From Planctomyces sp. (GTDB taxonomy: Bacteria > Planctomycetota > Planctomycetia > Planctomycetales > Planctomycetaceae): DNA of 64,000 bases. This document shows positions 26,438-39,309 of this stretch, one piece after another. Position 1 is the first letter of the stretch. Every line of letters starts with the position of its first letter. The notes beneath the pieces are model-generated. The model worked only from the letters and a program-made list of their open reading frames with translations. It made no database searches and was not told the DNA's origin. The stretch spans positions 1-64,000 of the forward strand of contig JAEUIH010000012.1 of assembly GCA_016795105.1 (NCBI GenBank), written 5' to 3'. The translations under genes and the position numbers were made by a program.

Positions 26438-27958
26438 TCAACGTGCGTCCGCGGTCACACCCTTCCAATCATCTGTGCGAAACGGGTTGGCCGGAAGTCC
26501 GTTGCGGCTGTAGAGATTGCAGACCGGGTTGTTGCTCCACGCATATCGAACAGCGACCGGGCTGGATACGGATTCTGCCGATACTTCGACGGTATCGTTG
26601 CCAGTAATCTTTCCCCTGGCCCAGACGAACTTCTGATCTTCTCCGGCAATCTGAAAGCCCACAACTTCGTCCTTATCAAAGGAGTAGAGTGTCGGTCCGG
26701 CATGGTCAAACTTCACCACGATCTTGTTGCCTTCAACCGTGTGCGACTTATAGGTTGGGCTTTGAAACGGAACGCTGATTCCGTATTCGTTCGCGAGTGC
26801 CCATCGAGCCAGCCGCTTTGCGACATCCTGTTTGTTTCGCGGATGAATGTCTCGACCCTCACCGATATCAATAATGACGGCTTCACCCGTTTTCGGAAGT
26901 CGAGACATCGTCATCGTCTGAGCTTCTCGAAGTTCAGCCCAGTTGCTTCCAGTCGGCTCGACGTCTTCTGCTGTAAAGTCTGCAAGCTGCACCCAGTAAA
27001 ACGGAAAATCGCCTTGCTTCCAGTCATCACGCCAGTTCTGAATCATCAACGGAAACATCTCACGGTACTGATAGGCACGTGATGCATTGGATTCGCCCTG
27101 ATACCAGATCGCACCTCGAATTGTATAACCAAGGATCGGTTGAATCATGCCGTTATAGAGGTTGCCAGGGCGGTGCTGATTCTTCAGCTGATTCTGTGGT
27201 GGGTTCGGGCGGTTTCCCTGTTTTGTTTTTTCCCATTCAGCGCGAGCAGCCTCGTACTTTTTCATTTCCGCTTCGTAGTCGTAGGTTGCTTCTGTCTGCT
27301 TCCAGCGTTCCATCAGCGGCTGATAGATCTCAGGTCCCTCCATCAACTCCCGACGGATCCACGCTTCACAGGACGAACCGCCCCAGGCATTGTCAATCAA
27401 TCCTACGGGCACGTTCAGTGTCTGATGAAGCTGTCTTCCAAAGAAGTACCCAACTGCCGAAAAGTCTTTGACAGTCTCCGGAGTACATGTTGTCCACGCT
27501 CCGTTAAATGTTGTCTGGGTTTCCTGAGTACCGACCTGCGGCAATGAGACAAGACGAATCTGTGGATAGTTGGCTGTCAGAGCTTCAAGATCCGGATCGT
27601 CCGACTGCTGGACGGCCCACTGCATATTTGATTGCCCCGAACACACCCAGACTTCTCCGACGAGCACATCAGTGAACTCTTTGGTCTCGTCAGCAATCAC
27701 CTTCAAGGTAAACGGCCCTCCTGCATCGTGGGCGGGCAGAACAATGTCGAATCGTCCGTCGGCTCCGGCTCGATCAGTCGTCTTGATGCCATCAAACTCA
27801 ATCGTGATCTCTTGCCCCCCAGCCGTCCATCCCCAGACATGAATGGGGGCCTTCTGCTGCAGAACCATATGGTCACTGAAAATCGCCGACATCCGCAGTT
27901 CAGCGATGCTCGTCGATGTCACACAAATCAGAGCAATCAGACTCATCACAATTTTCAT
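26438..27958 (-). CDS. Sialate O-acetylesterase family SGNH esterase, exported (copy 2)
   Basis: Paralogue of the gene at 17989-19590, 506 residues from ATG 27958, which has GGAGG five bases upstream. A signal peptide (MKIVMSLIALICVTSTSIAE) precedes IFSDHMVLQQKAPIHVWGW. The nucleophile block is SGQSNMQW, followed by WGGSSCEAWI, the GAIWYQGESNASRAY block, and GRDIHPRNK with the catalytic Asp-His. The product should remove O-acetyl groups from carbohydrate in the periplasm. The gene appears monocistronic, with a hairpin after its stop and the 58-bp repeat array upstream. Confidence 0.9.
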   Translation of the reverse strand: MKIVMSLIALICVTSTSIAELRMSAIFSDHMVLQQKAPIHVWGWTAGGQEITIEFDGIKTTDRAGADGRFDIVLPAHDAGGPFTLKVIADETKEFTDVLVGEVWVCSGQSNMQWAVQQSDDPDLEALTANYPQIRLVSLPQVGTQETQTTFNGAWTTCTPETVKDFSAVGYFFGRQLHQTLNVPVGLIDNAWGGSSCEAWIRRELMEGPEIYQPLMERWKQTEATYDYEAEMKKYEAARAEWEKTKQGNRPNPPQNQLKNQHRPGNLYNGMIQPILGYTIRGAIWYQGESNASRAYQYREMFPLMIQNWRDDWKQGDFPFYWVQLADFTAEDVEPTGSNWAELREAQTMTMSRLPKTGEAVIIDIGEGRDIHPRNKQDVAKRLARWALANEYGISVPFQSPTYKSHTVEGNKIVVKFDHAGPTLYSFDKDEVVGFQIAGEDQKFVWARGKITGNDTVEVSAESVSSPVAVRYAWSNNPVCNLYSRNGLPANPFRTDDWKGVTADAR

Positions 27959-28090
27959 GCTCACCTCCAGGGACTGCAGTTTTCAAATATCAGATGACAG
28001 TTGGAGAGATTAGAGCAGATGTCCACCCGACTTTCATCTGTCCCATCCCTAGTTGTAACTTGGGGATTCTTCCCCGAGCACATCCCTGCG

Positions 28091-28460
28091 CCAAATGTAG
28101 CTTGGGCATTCCTGCCCGAGCCGCCCCTGCGCCAAATGTAGCTTGGGCATTCCTGCCCGAGCCGCCCCTGCGCCGCGGCAGTGAGCGAGGCAGGGTGGGG
28201 ACGGGCAGGAATGCCCATCCTATATTTGCGCCGCGGCGGTGATCGAGGCAGGGTGGGGACGGGCTGGAATGCCCATCCTACATTTGCGCCGCGGCAGTGA
28301 GCGAACCAGTGCGTGGACGGGCAGGAATGCCCATCCTACATTTGCGCCGCGGCAGTGAGCGAGGCAGGGTGGGGACGGGCAGGAATGCTCATCCTACATT
28401 TGCGCCGTGGCGGTGAGCGAGGCAGGGTGGGGACGGGCTGGAATGCCCATCCTGCATTTG
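28091..28460. repeat. Tandem 58-bp repeat array with opposed 41-bp units
   Basis: Two units of 41 bp begin with CCAAATGTAGCTTGGGCATT at 28091 and 28132. Five units of 58 bp follow in the opposite sense, with CGCCGCGG or CGCCGTGG at 28171, 28229, 28287, 28345 and 28403. Each contains GGGCAGGAATGCCC or a variant, which forms a small hairpin, and ATCCTACATTTG. The array is the same family as 19779-19939. It lies in the 725-bp leader region between the esterase (-) and the HDOD gene (+). Variable spacers are absent, so it is not a CRISPR. Reading frames across it are artefacts. Confidence 0.88.
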
Positions 28461-28683
28461 GGGGTGGGGGGATTACTAAGGTATTGGGGATTAATCGTGG
28501 AAAAGTGGGGATGTGCGGAAGAAAACGAATGATGAAACCCCGCACCTGAATGGGAAAGCTGAATTCATCTCATTTACTTTCTCGATGAAGTAGCAGAATT
28601 ACTTAGTTAAATGCCGTACCTCCATCGGTGGGCGGTGAATCGGCTTGAGGTCCGTTAGCAGCACGAGCGCCGAAGTAGACTCT

Positions 28684-29583
28684 ATGACGATTGCCGTTTC
28701 ACAGAACCCTACGATTCCGACCACAGTCGAGGAGGCATCCAGGCTGCGGCTGAAGGATTTTAATGCTCTGCCGGCAGTCGCGCTTCAGGCGATTGAAGTC
28801 GCAAAAGATCCCAACTGTTCGCTTCAGGACTTCACTGCCATGGTCGAACGCGATGTAAAGATCGCATCTGACCTGCTGGCAACTGCCAATTCCGCCATGT
28901 TTTCAGGGGGTCGGGCGATATCGACTCTGCAGCAGGCGGTCGTGCGACTGGGACTCAGGCCGTGCCGTAACTTGCTGCTTACATCCAGCATGAATGCACT
29001 CGCGAAGAAACTGCCACTTCATGAGGAATGGGTTCGTGAGTGTCTGACTCGTCATGGATTTCTGACCGCCATACTGGCACTGCATGTCAATCGAGTGTGT
29101 GCGATCGGATTTCAGGGCGAAGAATTTGCAGGTGCGTTGGTTCACGACTTTGGTCGAAGCCTGTTCTCAGCCGTTTTTCCGGAACGGTTTGCCGAAATTG
29201 ATCCGATGGAATTTGATGAGTCTCCAGAAACGCTCGTGCATGAGGATCAGAGTTGCGGGACCAATCACTGTGAATTCGGGGCCTGGTTTGCGACGCAGCA
29301 AAAGTTCCCGGACGAACTCATAAGCGTGATTCGCTTTCACCACGATCCAACGTTGGCAGCAGCAAAGTACAGACGCCTCGTTGCACTCGTCGCATCCTGT
29401 GATCACATGGCGAATTATCTTCAGCGGTTTGAATTCGCTGAAGGCTACGATCTCGCCGCAAATACAGCAATTCAGATCCTCGACTCGTGCCTGACAAAAC
29501 ACACTCTACACCGACTCTCAGAATCTCTGACGGATGTCATGCAAATGTCAATGAGGGATGCGATGGAGATGATGGCGAACTAG
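28684..29583 (+). CDS. HDOD domain protein
   Basis: Predicted cytoplasmic signalling protein of the HDOD family, 299 residues from ATG 28684. The HDOD domain covers roughly residues 25-225: FNALPAVALQAIEVAKDPN at its start, the ANSAMFSGG and QQAVVRLGLRPCRNLLL helices, then GALVHDFGRSLF, which retains an HD pair. Later HHDP and SCDHM segments are also typical. HDOD proteins lack proven phosphodiesterase activity and usually act in stress or motility signalling. The gene is single on + and convergent with the fmdB-like gene. The frame extends to 28645, but only the 28684 start gives a clean N-terminus; no strong Shine-Dalgarno is visible. Confidence 0.88.
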   Translation: MTIAVSQNPTIPTTVEEASRLRLKDFNALPAVALQAIEVAKDPNCSLQDFTAMVERDVKIASDLLATANSAMFSGGRAISTLQQAVVRLGLRPCRNLLLTSSMNALAKKLPLHEEWVRECLTRHGFLTAILALHVNRVCAIGFQGEEFAGALVHDFGRSLFSAVFPERFAEIDPMEFDESPETLVHEDQSCGTNHCEFGAWFATQQKFPDELISVIRFHHDPTLAAAKYRRLVALVASCDHMANYLQRFEFAEGYDLAANTAIQILDSCLTKHTLHRLSESLTDVMQMSMRDAMEMMAN

Positions 29584-29622
29584 TCGACAGCGTATCGCCA
29601 CCAGATTCGATCTGATCCGAAA

Positions 29623-29916
29623 CTATTCTGAAGACTTCTTCTCAGATGACTTGCTGGAACCGGCGTCGCCGGACGAACCAGAAGAGGATTCCGATGACTT
29701 CTTCGCAGCATCGGCCCCCTTCTTGTAGGACTCACTGCGATAGTCCGTCTGATAGAAGCCGGACCCCTTGAAGATAATTCCTCCACCCGCGCTGATAATT
29801 CGCTCTGCTTTTTGTTTTCCGCATGAAGGGCACTTCTTCGTTGGCTTGGATGTGATCGGCTGGAACTCATCCCACGTATGCTGACACGCATTACATTTGT
29901 ATTCGTACGTTGGCAT
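29623..29916 (-). CDS. FmdB-type zinc-ribbon protein
   Basis: A 97-residue small protein. MPTYEYKCNACQHTW followed by KKCPSCGKQ gives two CxxC pairs, the putative regulatory FmdB zinc ribbon. GGGIIFKGSGFYQTDY is the family's conserved second half. The C-terminal ~35 residues are Ser/Lys-rich low complexity. It follows grpE after 47 bases on the minus strand and is probably the last gene of the dnaJ-grpE transcript. Function is unknown for most family members; a role in transcription or metal handling is only inferred. Confidence 0.9.
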   Translation of the reverse strand: MPTYEYKCNACQHTWDEFQPITSKPTKKCPSCGKQKAERIISAGGGIIFKGSGFYQTDYRSESYKKGADAAKKSSESSSGSSGDAGSSKSSEKKSSE

Positions 29917-29963
29917 GGTATGGACCTGAAGAAGAAATCGCAGTGGTTAGGTTCGTGGAAGAA

Positions 29964-30524
29964 TCAGTTCTGGGGCGCACAGGAAACAATCACACGAGCA
30001 GGTCGAACGATTCGATCATGCAAACGATAGCCCGTCTCGACAACCTGCAGAACGGTCATTGGTTCATGATCGGCAGATGGCACCTGTGTGAGAGCTTCGT
30101 GTTCATTGGGATTGAAGGGTTTGCCAACAGCATCGATCGGTTCGGCGGAATGTCCCTTCAGAATATCCCTGAACTGCATTGCGACCATGCGAATACCATC
30201 CAGCAATGCGGCTGAATCACCCGTTTGCTCCGCAGACTGAATTGCTCTCTGGAGTCCGTCAAAGCCGGGCAGCAGATCTCGCACAAGTCGCAGGGACTCG
30301 TAGCGTCGCTGGTCGTCAGCCTCACGCTGCATGCGTCGCCGAAAGTTTTCAAGTTCCGCATGGCTGCGCAGAAGCTTATCAGTCAAATCTGCGCACTTCT
30401 TTTCCAGTTGCTGAATCACCATCTCCTGCGACACGGCTTCATCTTTTCCGGCACCAGTGGTTCCTGACTGCTGGCTGGACTGTGCATCCGTTGCTGAACT
30501 TTGTGTTTCGTGTGGATCACTCAT
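29964..30524 (-). CDS. grpE: GrpE, nucleotide exchange factor of DnaK
   Basis: Cochaperone that releases ADP from DnaK, 186 residues. A disordered Gln/Ser-rich N-terminus leads to a long coiled-coil helix (about 34-80) with AELENFRRRMQREADD. The beta-rich head has PFNPNEHEALTQV and GYRLHDRIVRPARVIVS, all classic GrpE. GGAGGG precedes the ATG. It lies 44 bases after dnaJ in the same direction. dnaK itself is not in this window, so the chaperone set is split in this genome. Confidence 0.96.
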   Translation of the reverse strand: MSDPHETQSSATDAQSSQQSGTTGAGKDEAVSQEMVIQQLEKKCADLTDKLLRSHAELENFRRRMQREADDQRRYESLRLVRDLLPGFDGLQRAIQSAEQTGDSAALLDGIRMVAMQFRDILKGHSAEPIDAVGKPFNPNEHEALTQVPSADHEPMTVLQVVETGYRLHDRIVRPARVIVSCAPQN

Positions 30525-30568
30525 GGCTGCATCCCTCCGGATGTCTTTCTAAAACTGTTGAAGGTGAC

Positions 30569-31720
30569 CTAAGTCTCTTCAGATGAATCACCGCCGGCAA
30601 AGAATTCTTTCACCTGTTCAAACCACGACTTACGGTGCGGCATGACATCCTTCTGATCAAGTTCAGCGAGTTGCCTTAACAGCGTCTCCTGATCGGAACT
30701 CAGTTTGCGAGGAACCTCAACCTGAATCTCAACAAGCAGATCGCCGATCCGACCTTTCTGTCGAGGGTCAGGCATTCCTCGTCCCCTCAACCGAGTTACA
30801 TCGCCTGGCTGTGTTCCTGGCTTGACTGTTAAAGTCTCGCGTCCGGCAAGCGTCGGGATTTCGATATCAGCTCCCAGCGCCGCCTGAGCAAATGTCACGG
30901 GGACACGACACATGATATCGTTTCCGTCCCGGGCAAACAGATTATGGTCCCGTACTTCAATCTCAACATACAGATCACCGCGTGGGCCACCACCCTGACC
31001 GGCTTCTCCTTCGCCACGCAGACAAAGCTGCATTCCTGTGTCGACGCCGGAAGGGATCGTGACTTCACGAACCACTTCCTTCATAATTCGTCCACTGCCT
31101 GTACATCGACCGCACGGGTCTTTGATCGTGGTTCCACGACCTCGGCAGGCAGGACATGTGGTCTGCACACGGAAGAACCCCTGGGACTGAATGACCTTTC
31201 CATGACCGGCACAAGTTGAGCAACGAACCGGAGACGATCCGGCCTTTGCCCCTGTGCCATGACATTCGTCACATGTCTCATGGCGCGAAATATGAAGCTC
31301 GCGACGACATCCTGCATACGCTTCCGGCAAGTCAATAACAACGCGGGCCTGTAAGGAGGCTCCCTGTGCACCAGCACGACCTCCTGAGCGACCGCCACCT
31401 CCCTGGAAGTTGAATCCAAATCCCTCAAACAGATCGCCAAAAGCCCCAAAGATATCGTTGATATCCTGAAAACCGGCTCCGCCTCCCGCACCTTTTACGC
31501 CCGCATGACCATACCGATCGTAGCGCGCACGCTTCTCGGTATCGCTGAGCACATCGAATGCTTCCGAAGCCTCTTTGAAACTGGAAATGGCATCCGGATT
31601 ATCGGGATTTCGATCCGGATGATATTTCAGAGCCAGCTTCTTATAAGCCTTCTTGATTTCCTCGGCAGACGCATCGCGTGACACGCCGAGTACTTCGTAA
31701 TAGTCACGCTGCCCGCTCAT
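30569..31720 (-). CDS. dnaJ: DnaJ, Hsp40 cochaperone
   Basis: Stimulates DnaK ATPase and delivers unfolded substrates. The 383-residue protein has the full type I layout: J domain with HPD in LKYHPDRN, a Gly/Phe-rich linker ([20 protein letters not shown]), four CxxCxGxG zinc motifs ([32 protein letters not shown]), and the C-terminal substrate-binding region. The upstream in-frame stop limits the start to ATG 31720, which has only a weak Shine-Dalgarno. An intrinsic terminator hairpin ends 20 bases before the start, so expression depends either on read-through from groEL1 or on a promoter overlapping that hairpin. Confidence 0.96.
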   Translation of the reverse strand: MSGQRDYYEVLGVSRDASAEEIKKAYKKLALKYHPDRNPDNPDAISSFKEASEAFDVLSDTEKRARYDRYGHAGVKGAGGGAGFQDINDIFGAFGDLFEGFGFNFQGGGGRSGGRAGAQGASLQARVVIDLPEAYAGCRRELHISRHETCDECHGTGAKAGSSPVRCSTCAGHGKVIQSQGFFRVQTTCPACRGRGTTIKDPCGRCTGSGRIMKEVVREVTIPSGVDTGMQLCLRGEGEAGQGGGPRGDLYVEIEVRDHNLFARDGNDIMCRVPVTFAQAALGADIEIPTLAGRETLTVKPGTQPGDVTRLRGRGMPDPRQKGRIGDLLVEIQVEVPRKLSSDQETLLRQLAELDQKDVMPHRKSWFEQVKEFFAGGDSSEET

Positions 31721-31739
31721 CCTGTTCGGCCATCATAGT

Positions 31740-31769
31740 AAAAAACGGGACACCATTTCTGGTGCCCCG
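31740..31769 (-). terminator. Intrinsic terminator between groEL1 and dnaJ
   Basis: On the minus strand, CGGGGCACCA and TGGTGTCCCG pair in 10 bp (one G-U wobble) around a GAAA tetraloop, followed at once by six T residues. This is a textbook Rho-independent terminator. It lies about 70 bases after the groEL1 stop and about 20 bases before the dnaJ ATG. On the plus strand the wobble becomes an A-C mismatch and there is no T tract, so it is directional. Confidence 0.85.
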
Positions 31770-31839
31770 TGTCAGGCTGAATTTATGTAAGCCAGCCAGC
31801 AAAGCAAATGCTTCACGTCAGCGAGCTCACCCGATCTTC

Positions 31840-33456
<1,617 letters not shown>

Positions 33457-33516
33457 CTTATAGGCTCCTTCAGCGAACAGTCGCTGCCACAAATGGATGA
33501 ATCAACCAGATCAGGC

Positions 33517-33804
33517 TTAGACCAGCTTCGCCAGAATGTCACTCTCACGGAGAATCTTCACGTCTTCACCATCGACTTCGATTTCTGTCCCGCCGTATTT
33601 GCCGAACAGAACCTGATCGCCAACCTGCACACTCACAGGTGCTCGCTCACCACTGTCCAGCAATCGACCTGGACCAACCGCCACGACCGTGCCGCGCTGC
33701 TGCTTTTCCTTGGCAGCATCGGGAAGCACAATCCCTCCAGCAGTCTTCTCTTCAGCCTCGTTTGGGCGAACTACAACGCGATCATCAAGCGGATTAATCT
33801 TCAT
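33517..33804 (-). CDS. groES: GroES co-chaperonin
   Basis: 10-kDa heptameric lid of GroEL, 95 residues. Family landmarks are [20 protein letters not shown], the mobile-loop [29 protein letters not shown] and DILAKL near the end. GGGAG lies about a dozen bases before the ATG. It sits between two groEL genes, an order groEL2-groES-groEL1 on the minus strand. The 109-bp gap upstream of it could hold its own promoter. I found no CIRCE-like inverted repeat there or upstream of groEL2. Confidence 0.96.
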   Translation of the reverse strand: MKINPLDDRVVVRPNEAEEKTAGGIVLPDAAKEKQQRGTVVAVGPGRLLDSGERAPVSVQVGDQVLFGKYGGTEIEVDGEDVKILRESDILAKLV

Positions 33805-33913
33805 TGGACCACTTTCTCCCTATAACTTTCGAGATGTTCTCGATGACGTTTTCTTAAATAAAATTCAGTCTGACGAAGTTCGTACGTTCCGGCTCAGCTC
33901 ATGACTCAGCAGA

Positions 33914-35947
<2,034 letters not shown>

Positions 35948-36646
35948 TCAAGCCAGATCAAAGAACATGATCTCGGCACCAGAGTTCGACTCGATCTGCA
36001 GATGTTCAGTTTCACTAATCGCAGCGCCGTCGCTTGCACCAAGGCTCAACCCGTTCAGAACCACCGATCCCTTCAACACCTGCAGCCAGCCATAGCGGTT
36101 CGGGGACAGGATAAAATTCAAAGATGTGCCTGGAGTCAAATCGGCAAGATAGACAGACGCATCAGTGTGGATCTTCAGCGACCCCGATTCCCCGGTTCGA
36201 GACGCCACCAGCTGCATTGCGTTGCGACGACCGTCGGCGGAAAACGCCTTCTGTTCATATGAAGGCTCAATCCCCTTACGTTCCGGAAACAACCAAATCT
36301 GATAGAGGTGCACAGGGTGTGACTCCGATGGGTTGAATTCACTGTGAGTAATCCCCGTTCCAGCAGACATGCGCTGAAACTCACCCGGACGCAGAATTTC
36401 TCCGTTCCCCATCGAATCCTTGTGCTCAAGAGCACCGCTTAGAACGTAAGTCACGATTTCCATATCGTGGTGCGGATGAGTCCCAAATCCCATACCCGCA
36501 GCAATTCGATCTTCGTTCATGACTCGCAGTGATCGAAATCGAACCTGTGCCGGATCATAGTAATCCGCGAACGAAAATGTGTGCCATGTATCGAGCCATC
36601 CATGAGAGGCATGGCCGCGTTCGGCAGCTGGACGGACAGAGATCAT
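35948..36646 (-). CDS. Pirin family protein (YhhW-like bicupin)
   Basis: A 232-residue cytoplasmic bicupin. The first cupin has the pirin metal site: THPHHDMEIVTYVLSG supplies His residues, and GTGITHSEFN supplies the remaining His and Glu. LEHKDSMGN and ILRPGEFQRMSAG are also conserved. Some members (E. coli YhhW) have quercetinase activity in vitro, but the physiological role is unclear. It stands alone on the minus strand between groEL2 and clpX. A 14-bp perfect palindrome lies 83 bp upstream and may be an operator. Confidence 0.92.
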   Translation of the reverse strand: MISVRPAAERGHASHGWLDTWHTFSFADYYDPAQVRFRSLRVMNEDRIAAGMGFGTHPHHDMEIVTYVLSGALEHKDSMGNGEILRPGEFQRMSAGTGITHSEFNPSESHPVHLYQIWLFPERKGIEPSYEQKAFSADGRRNAMQLVASRTGESGSLKIHTDASVYLADLTPGTSLNFILSPNRYGWLQVLKGSVVLNGLSLGASDGAAISETEHLQIESNSGAEIMFFDLA

Positions 36647-36728
36647 TGGATTCCCTTTCTATTGGAATCTGAGTTGATTCGACTCGAAGTGTCTTCACTG
36701 CCCATCATGACGCTGAACCGCTCAAATA

Positions 36729-36742
36729 CATTACATGTAATG
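36729..36742. promoter_or_regulatory. 14-bp perfect palindrome upstream of the pirin gene
   Basis: CATTACATGTAATG is fully self-complementary and lies about 83 bp upstream of the pirin start codon, in otherwise unassigned DNA. Size and symmetry fit a dimeric repressor site. The regulator is unknown and no second copy was noticed. Confidence 0.35.
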
Positions 36743-36880
36743 CATCCCCGCTAAATTGCAGAAAGCGAGTTTCCCCAAAGTCGTTGATCGCTCCGCGATC
36801 CAACGATCCAACGCACGCAGATGTCTGCCAGTCAAACAGGCCACGGCGCAGGGTGCCCTCTCACCGGAGACACCCCCAAC

Positions 36881-36920
36881 AAAAAAACCGCTTTTGGTCG
36901 GAGGGTGACCAAAAGCGGTT
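36881..36920 (-). terminator. Intrinsic terminator downstream of clpX
   Basis: Perfect 14-bp stem AACCGCTTTTGGTC / GACCAAAAGCGGTT with a 7-nt loop at 36900-36906. On the minus strand it is followed by a run of T residues, seven if the two that pair at the base of the stem are included. It lies 34 bases beyond the clpX stop codon, so it ends the clpX transcript. The T run sits only on the minus-strand exit side. Confidence 0.92.
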
Positions 36921-36953
36921 CTGAAAGTCATCAGGTTGAGATCAGTAACCGAA

Positions 36954-38240
36954 TCAGGCGGCCGCTGAATCGCTCTTCTTGGGAAGCAGAGTTCGTTCGC
37001 CTCGGACCATTTCTTCTGTGACGACGAACTTCTGACCTCGTTCGAGTTCCGGCAGTTCGTACATCAGATCGAACATCACTTCTTCCACGATGCTTCGAAG
37101 CCCTCGAGCACCCGTTTCCCGGGCTCGGGCCAGTCGAGCAATTTCCCGGAGAGCACCATCAGTGAACTCCAGCTGACACTCTTCCATTTCGAACAGTTTC
37201 TTGTACTGTCGAGTCAGAGCGTTTCGAGGTTCGGTCAGAACCTGAACGAGAGCCTGTTCGTCGAGAGGTGCAAGTGTACCAAGAACCGGAAGACGCCCGA
37301 TCAGTTCGGGAATCAGTCCGTATTCCATCACGTCTTCCACGGTCGCCTGAGAAAGCAACTGCTCTCGGGCCGCCTCTTCGCTGGTAGGAGCACTGTTTCC
37401 AAAGCCAATCACCTTCTTGCCAAGGCGGCGAGCGATGATGTCCTGGAGTCCAACAAAGGTCCCACCACAGATGAACAGGATATTGGTGGTGTCGATTTGA
37501 ATATACTGCTGTTCCGGGTGCTTGCGTCCTCCCTGAGGAGGAACGTTGGCAACAGTGCCTTCCAGCATTTTCAGCAGAGCCTGCTGGACACCTTCTCCGG
37601 AGACGTCGCGAGTAATGCTGACGTTTTGGCTGGTCTTGCCAATCTTGTCAATTTCGTCGATGAAGATGATCCCTCGCTGAGCAGCCTCGATATCAAAATC
37701 CGCCGCGTGCAGCAGCTTGAGAAGGAGATTCTCGACGTCTTCACCAACATACCCGGCTTCTGTGAGAGTCGTGGCATCGCCAATGGCAAACGGCACCTGC
37801 AGAGACTTCGCGAGAGTCTTTGCCAGCAGTGTTTTTCCTGACCCGGTCGGCCCGATCAGCAGGATATTGGACTTCTCAATTTCAACTTCTTCTTTGCCAA
37901 CTTCGAGGTTATGCATCAGTCGCTTGTAGTGACTATGCACGGCAACAGACAGCAGCTTCTTTGAGCGAGTCTGACCGATCACATACTGATCAAGATCACT
38001 GACGATTTCCCGCGGGGTGGGAACGCGATTAAACAGCTTCTTTGAAGATCCTCGGCGACGACGTTCCTGGTCCAGAATCGACTGGCACAGTTCAATGCAT
38101 TCGCCGCAGATGTAAACATCCTCCGGACCCTCAACCAGCGGACCAACTTCGCGATAGTTCTTTCTGCAGAAAGAACAGTTCGCATTGCGTTTCCCCTGCT
38201 GGGAGGTTTTCCCTGTTCCAAAGTCCTTACCTGATGGCAT
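36954..38240 (-). CDS. clpX: ClpX, ATP-dependent unfoldase subunit of ClpXP protease
   Basis: AAA+ unfoldase that feeds substrates to ClpP, 428 residues. The N-terminal zinc-binding domain has NCSFCRKN and [10 protein letters not shown]. Walker A is GPTGSGKT, Walker B FIDEID, the pore loop GYVGED, and the RKH loop GGRKHPEQQ; sensor-2 region [13 protein letters not shown] is intact. AAAGGG precedes the ATG. No clpP gene is adjacent, although clpP-clpX pairing is common in bacteria. It ends in a strong intrinsic terminator. Confidence 0.97.
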   Translation of the reverse strand: MPSGKDFGTGKTSQQGKRNANCSFCRKNYREVGPLVEGPEDVYICGECIELCQSILDQERRRRGSSKKLFNRVPTPREIVSDLDQYVIGQTRSKKLLSVAVHSHYKRLMHNLEVGKEEVEIEKSNILLIGPTGSGKTLLAKTLAKSLQVPFAIGDATTLTEAGYVGEDVENLLLKLLHAADFDIEAAQRGIIFIDEIDKIGKTSQNVSITRDVSGEGVQQALLKMLEGTVANVPPQGGRKHPEQQYIQIDTTNILFICGGTFVGLQDIIARRLGKKVIGFGNSAPTSEEAAREQLLSQATVEDVMEYGLIPELIGRLPVLGTLAPLDEQALVQVLTEPRNALTRQYKKLFEMEECQLEFTDGALREIARLARARETGARGLRSIVEEVMFDLMYELPELERGQKFVVTEEMVRGERTLLPKKSDSAAA

Positions 38241-38436
38241 TGTTTTCCCTTTAGTGGTCAGTCGCAGTTTCTGAGATGTTTTTCATGACTCGGGAGGAAC
38301 GAGTCCGGCACAACATTTCAGAACACTGTTAGCGGTCTGCAGGTGATGGTGGCTCCAAAACCGTCGGCATCCCTGCCAACCGTATCAATGTGACCGGAAG
38401 AATCCGGCTATCTCAATCCTCAATCGTATCCGTCGT

Positions 38437-38832
38437 TCAGTTCAATTCAGTGTCGTCATCCGTCGGTTCGTCGTCATCCGTTTCCGGCTGCTTCAGTTTC
38501 GCCTGATCGGCTGATTTGGCCGAGGCAGGTTTCGCCGCTTTTCGACTGTCTTCGGGACTGCTGTCTTCGCTTGTTAGTCGCACAACGATTTGACTTTTGA
38601 TGGATCGGAATTCCTCGTTGTCAAGGTCACCCTCACGGTGTAATTCATGGATTGCCATGAGCATCTGACGATCGGCTTCGGCAGGATCCATATCTTCATT
38701 CACCCGCGCAACCAGGCGAATAATCCACCAAATCAATGCGACCAGCAGTGTCAATGCAATCAGCAGTCCCCACCATGACTTAACCGGCAATTGCAGCAGT
38801 TCATTCCAGCCAAATGTCTTAAGCAGCCACAC
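38437..38832 (-). CDS. Small membrane protein with a SHOCT-like helical segment
   Basis: A 131-residue protein with one clear transmembrane helix near residues 19-43 (WWGLLIALTLLVALIWWIIRL). The following MLMAIHELHREGDLDNEEFRSIKSQ segment resembles the SHOCT short C-terminal helical motif. The last ~45 residues are acidic and disordered. The GTG start at 38832 is supported by GAGGGG about eight bases upstream. It precedes clpX by about 200 bases on the same strand. The function is unknown. Confidence 0.7.
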   Translation of the reverse strand: MWLLKTFGWNELLQLPVKSWWGLLIALTLLVALIWWIIRLVARVNEDMDPAEADRQMLMAIHELHREGDLDNEEFRSIKSQIVVRLTSEDSSPEDSRKAAKPASAKSADQAKLKQPETDDDEPTDDDTELN

Positions 38833-39309
38833 GCTTCAATACCCCTCAATTCCTGATTCTCACCACTCATCTGGTGATGTCACTTGAATGAGTTTGATCG
38901 AAGTGACAGTGAATAGTAGCAATCGGGATGCCATTCCTCCATAAATTCCTTTCAGTCTGTTTTTGAGTTCCAAATCGGTACGGTTTGACCGTTTTCTGCC
39001 GAGTTTCGGCAAACTTCGGTCTCCAGGCGTTGCGGATTGGACTCTTCGTTCACTTTCGTGCCGGGTGACAAATTGAAATTCTTTCAAAGTCTGCCACAGC
39101 AAACTCCACAATTACAAATTCCGAGCGAACCGGGTTTCCTGCCTGTTGAACTTCAGAGGCAAGGTGCTCACACTGCAAAAATCACCTGTCCCAGTCCGTT
39201 CGGACTCTGTTCACAGCTCAAACAGTCTCACAGCTCAAGTATTCAAGTCTTCGGTCAATTCTGACTGAGTTACATCAACCGCAGCACTCGGTTCCGGAGT
39301 CGTCGGTTT
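38833..39309. other. Divergent intergenic region, no gene
   Basis: This 477-bp stretch separates the SHOCT-like gene (-) from the second DUF1549 gene (+) and must contain promoters for both. Short CGGT/ACCG-rich words cluster around 38975-39025 (GGTACGGTTTGACCG, GAGTTTCGGCAAACTTCGG) but form no clean palindrome. No supported reading frame is present. Confidence 0.4.
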
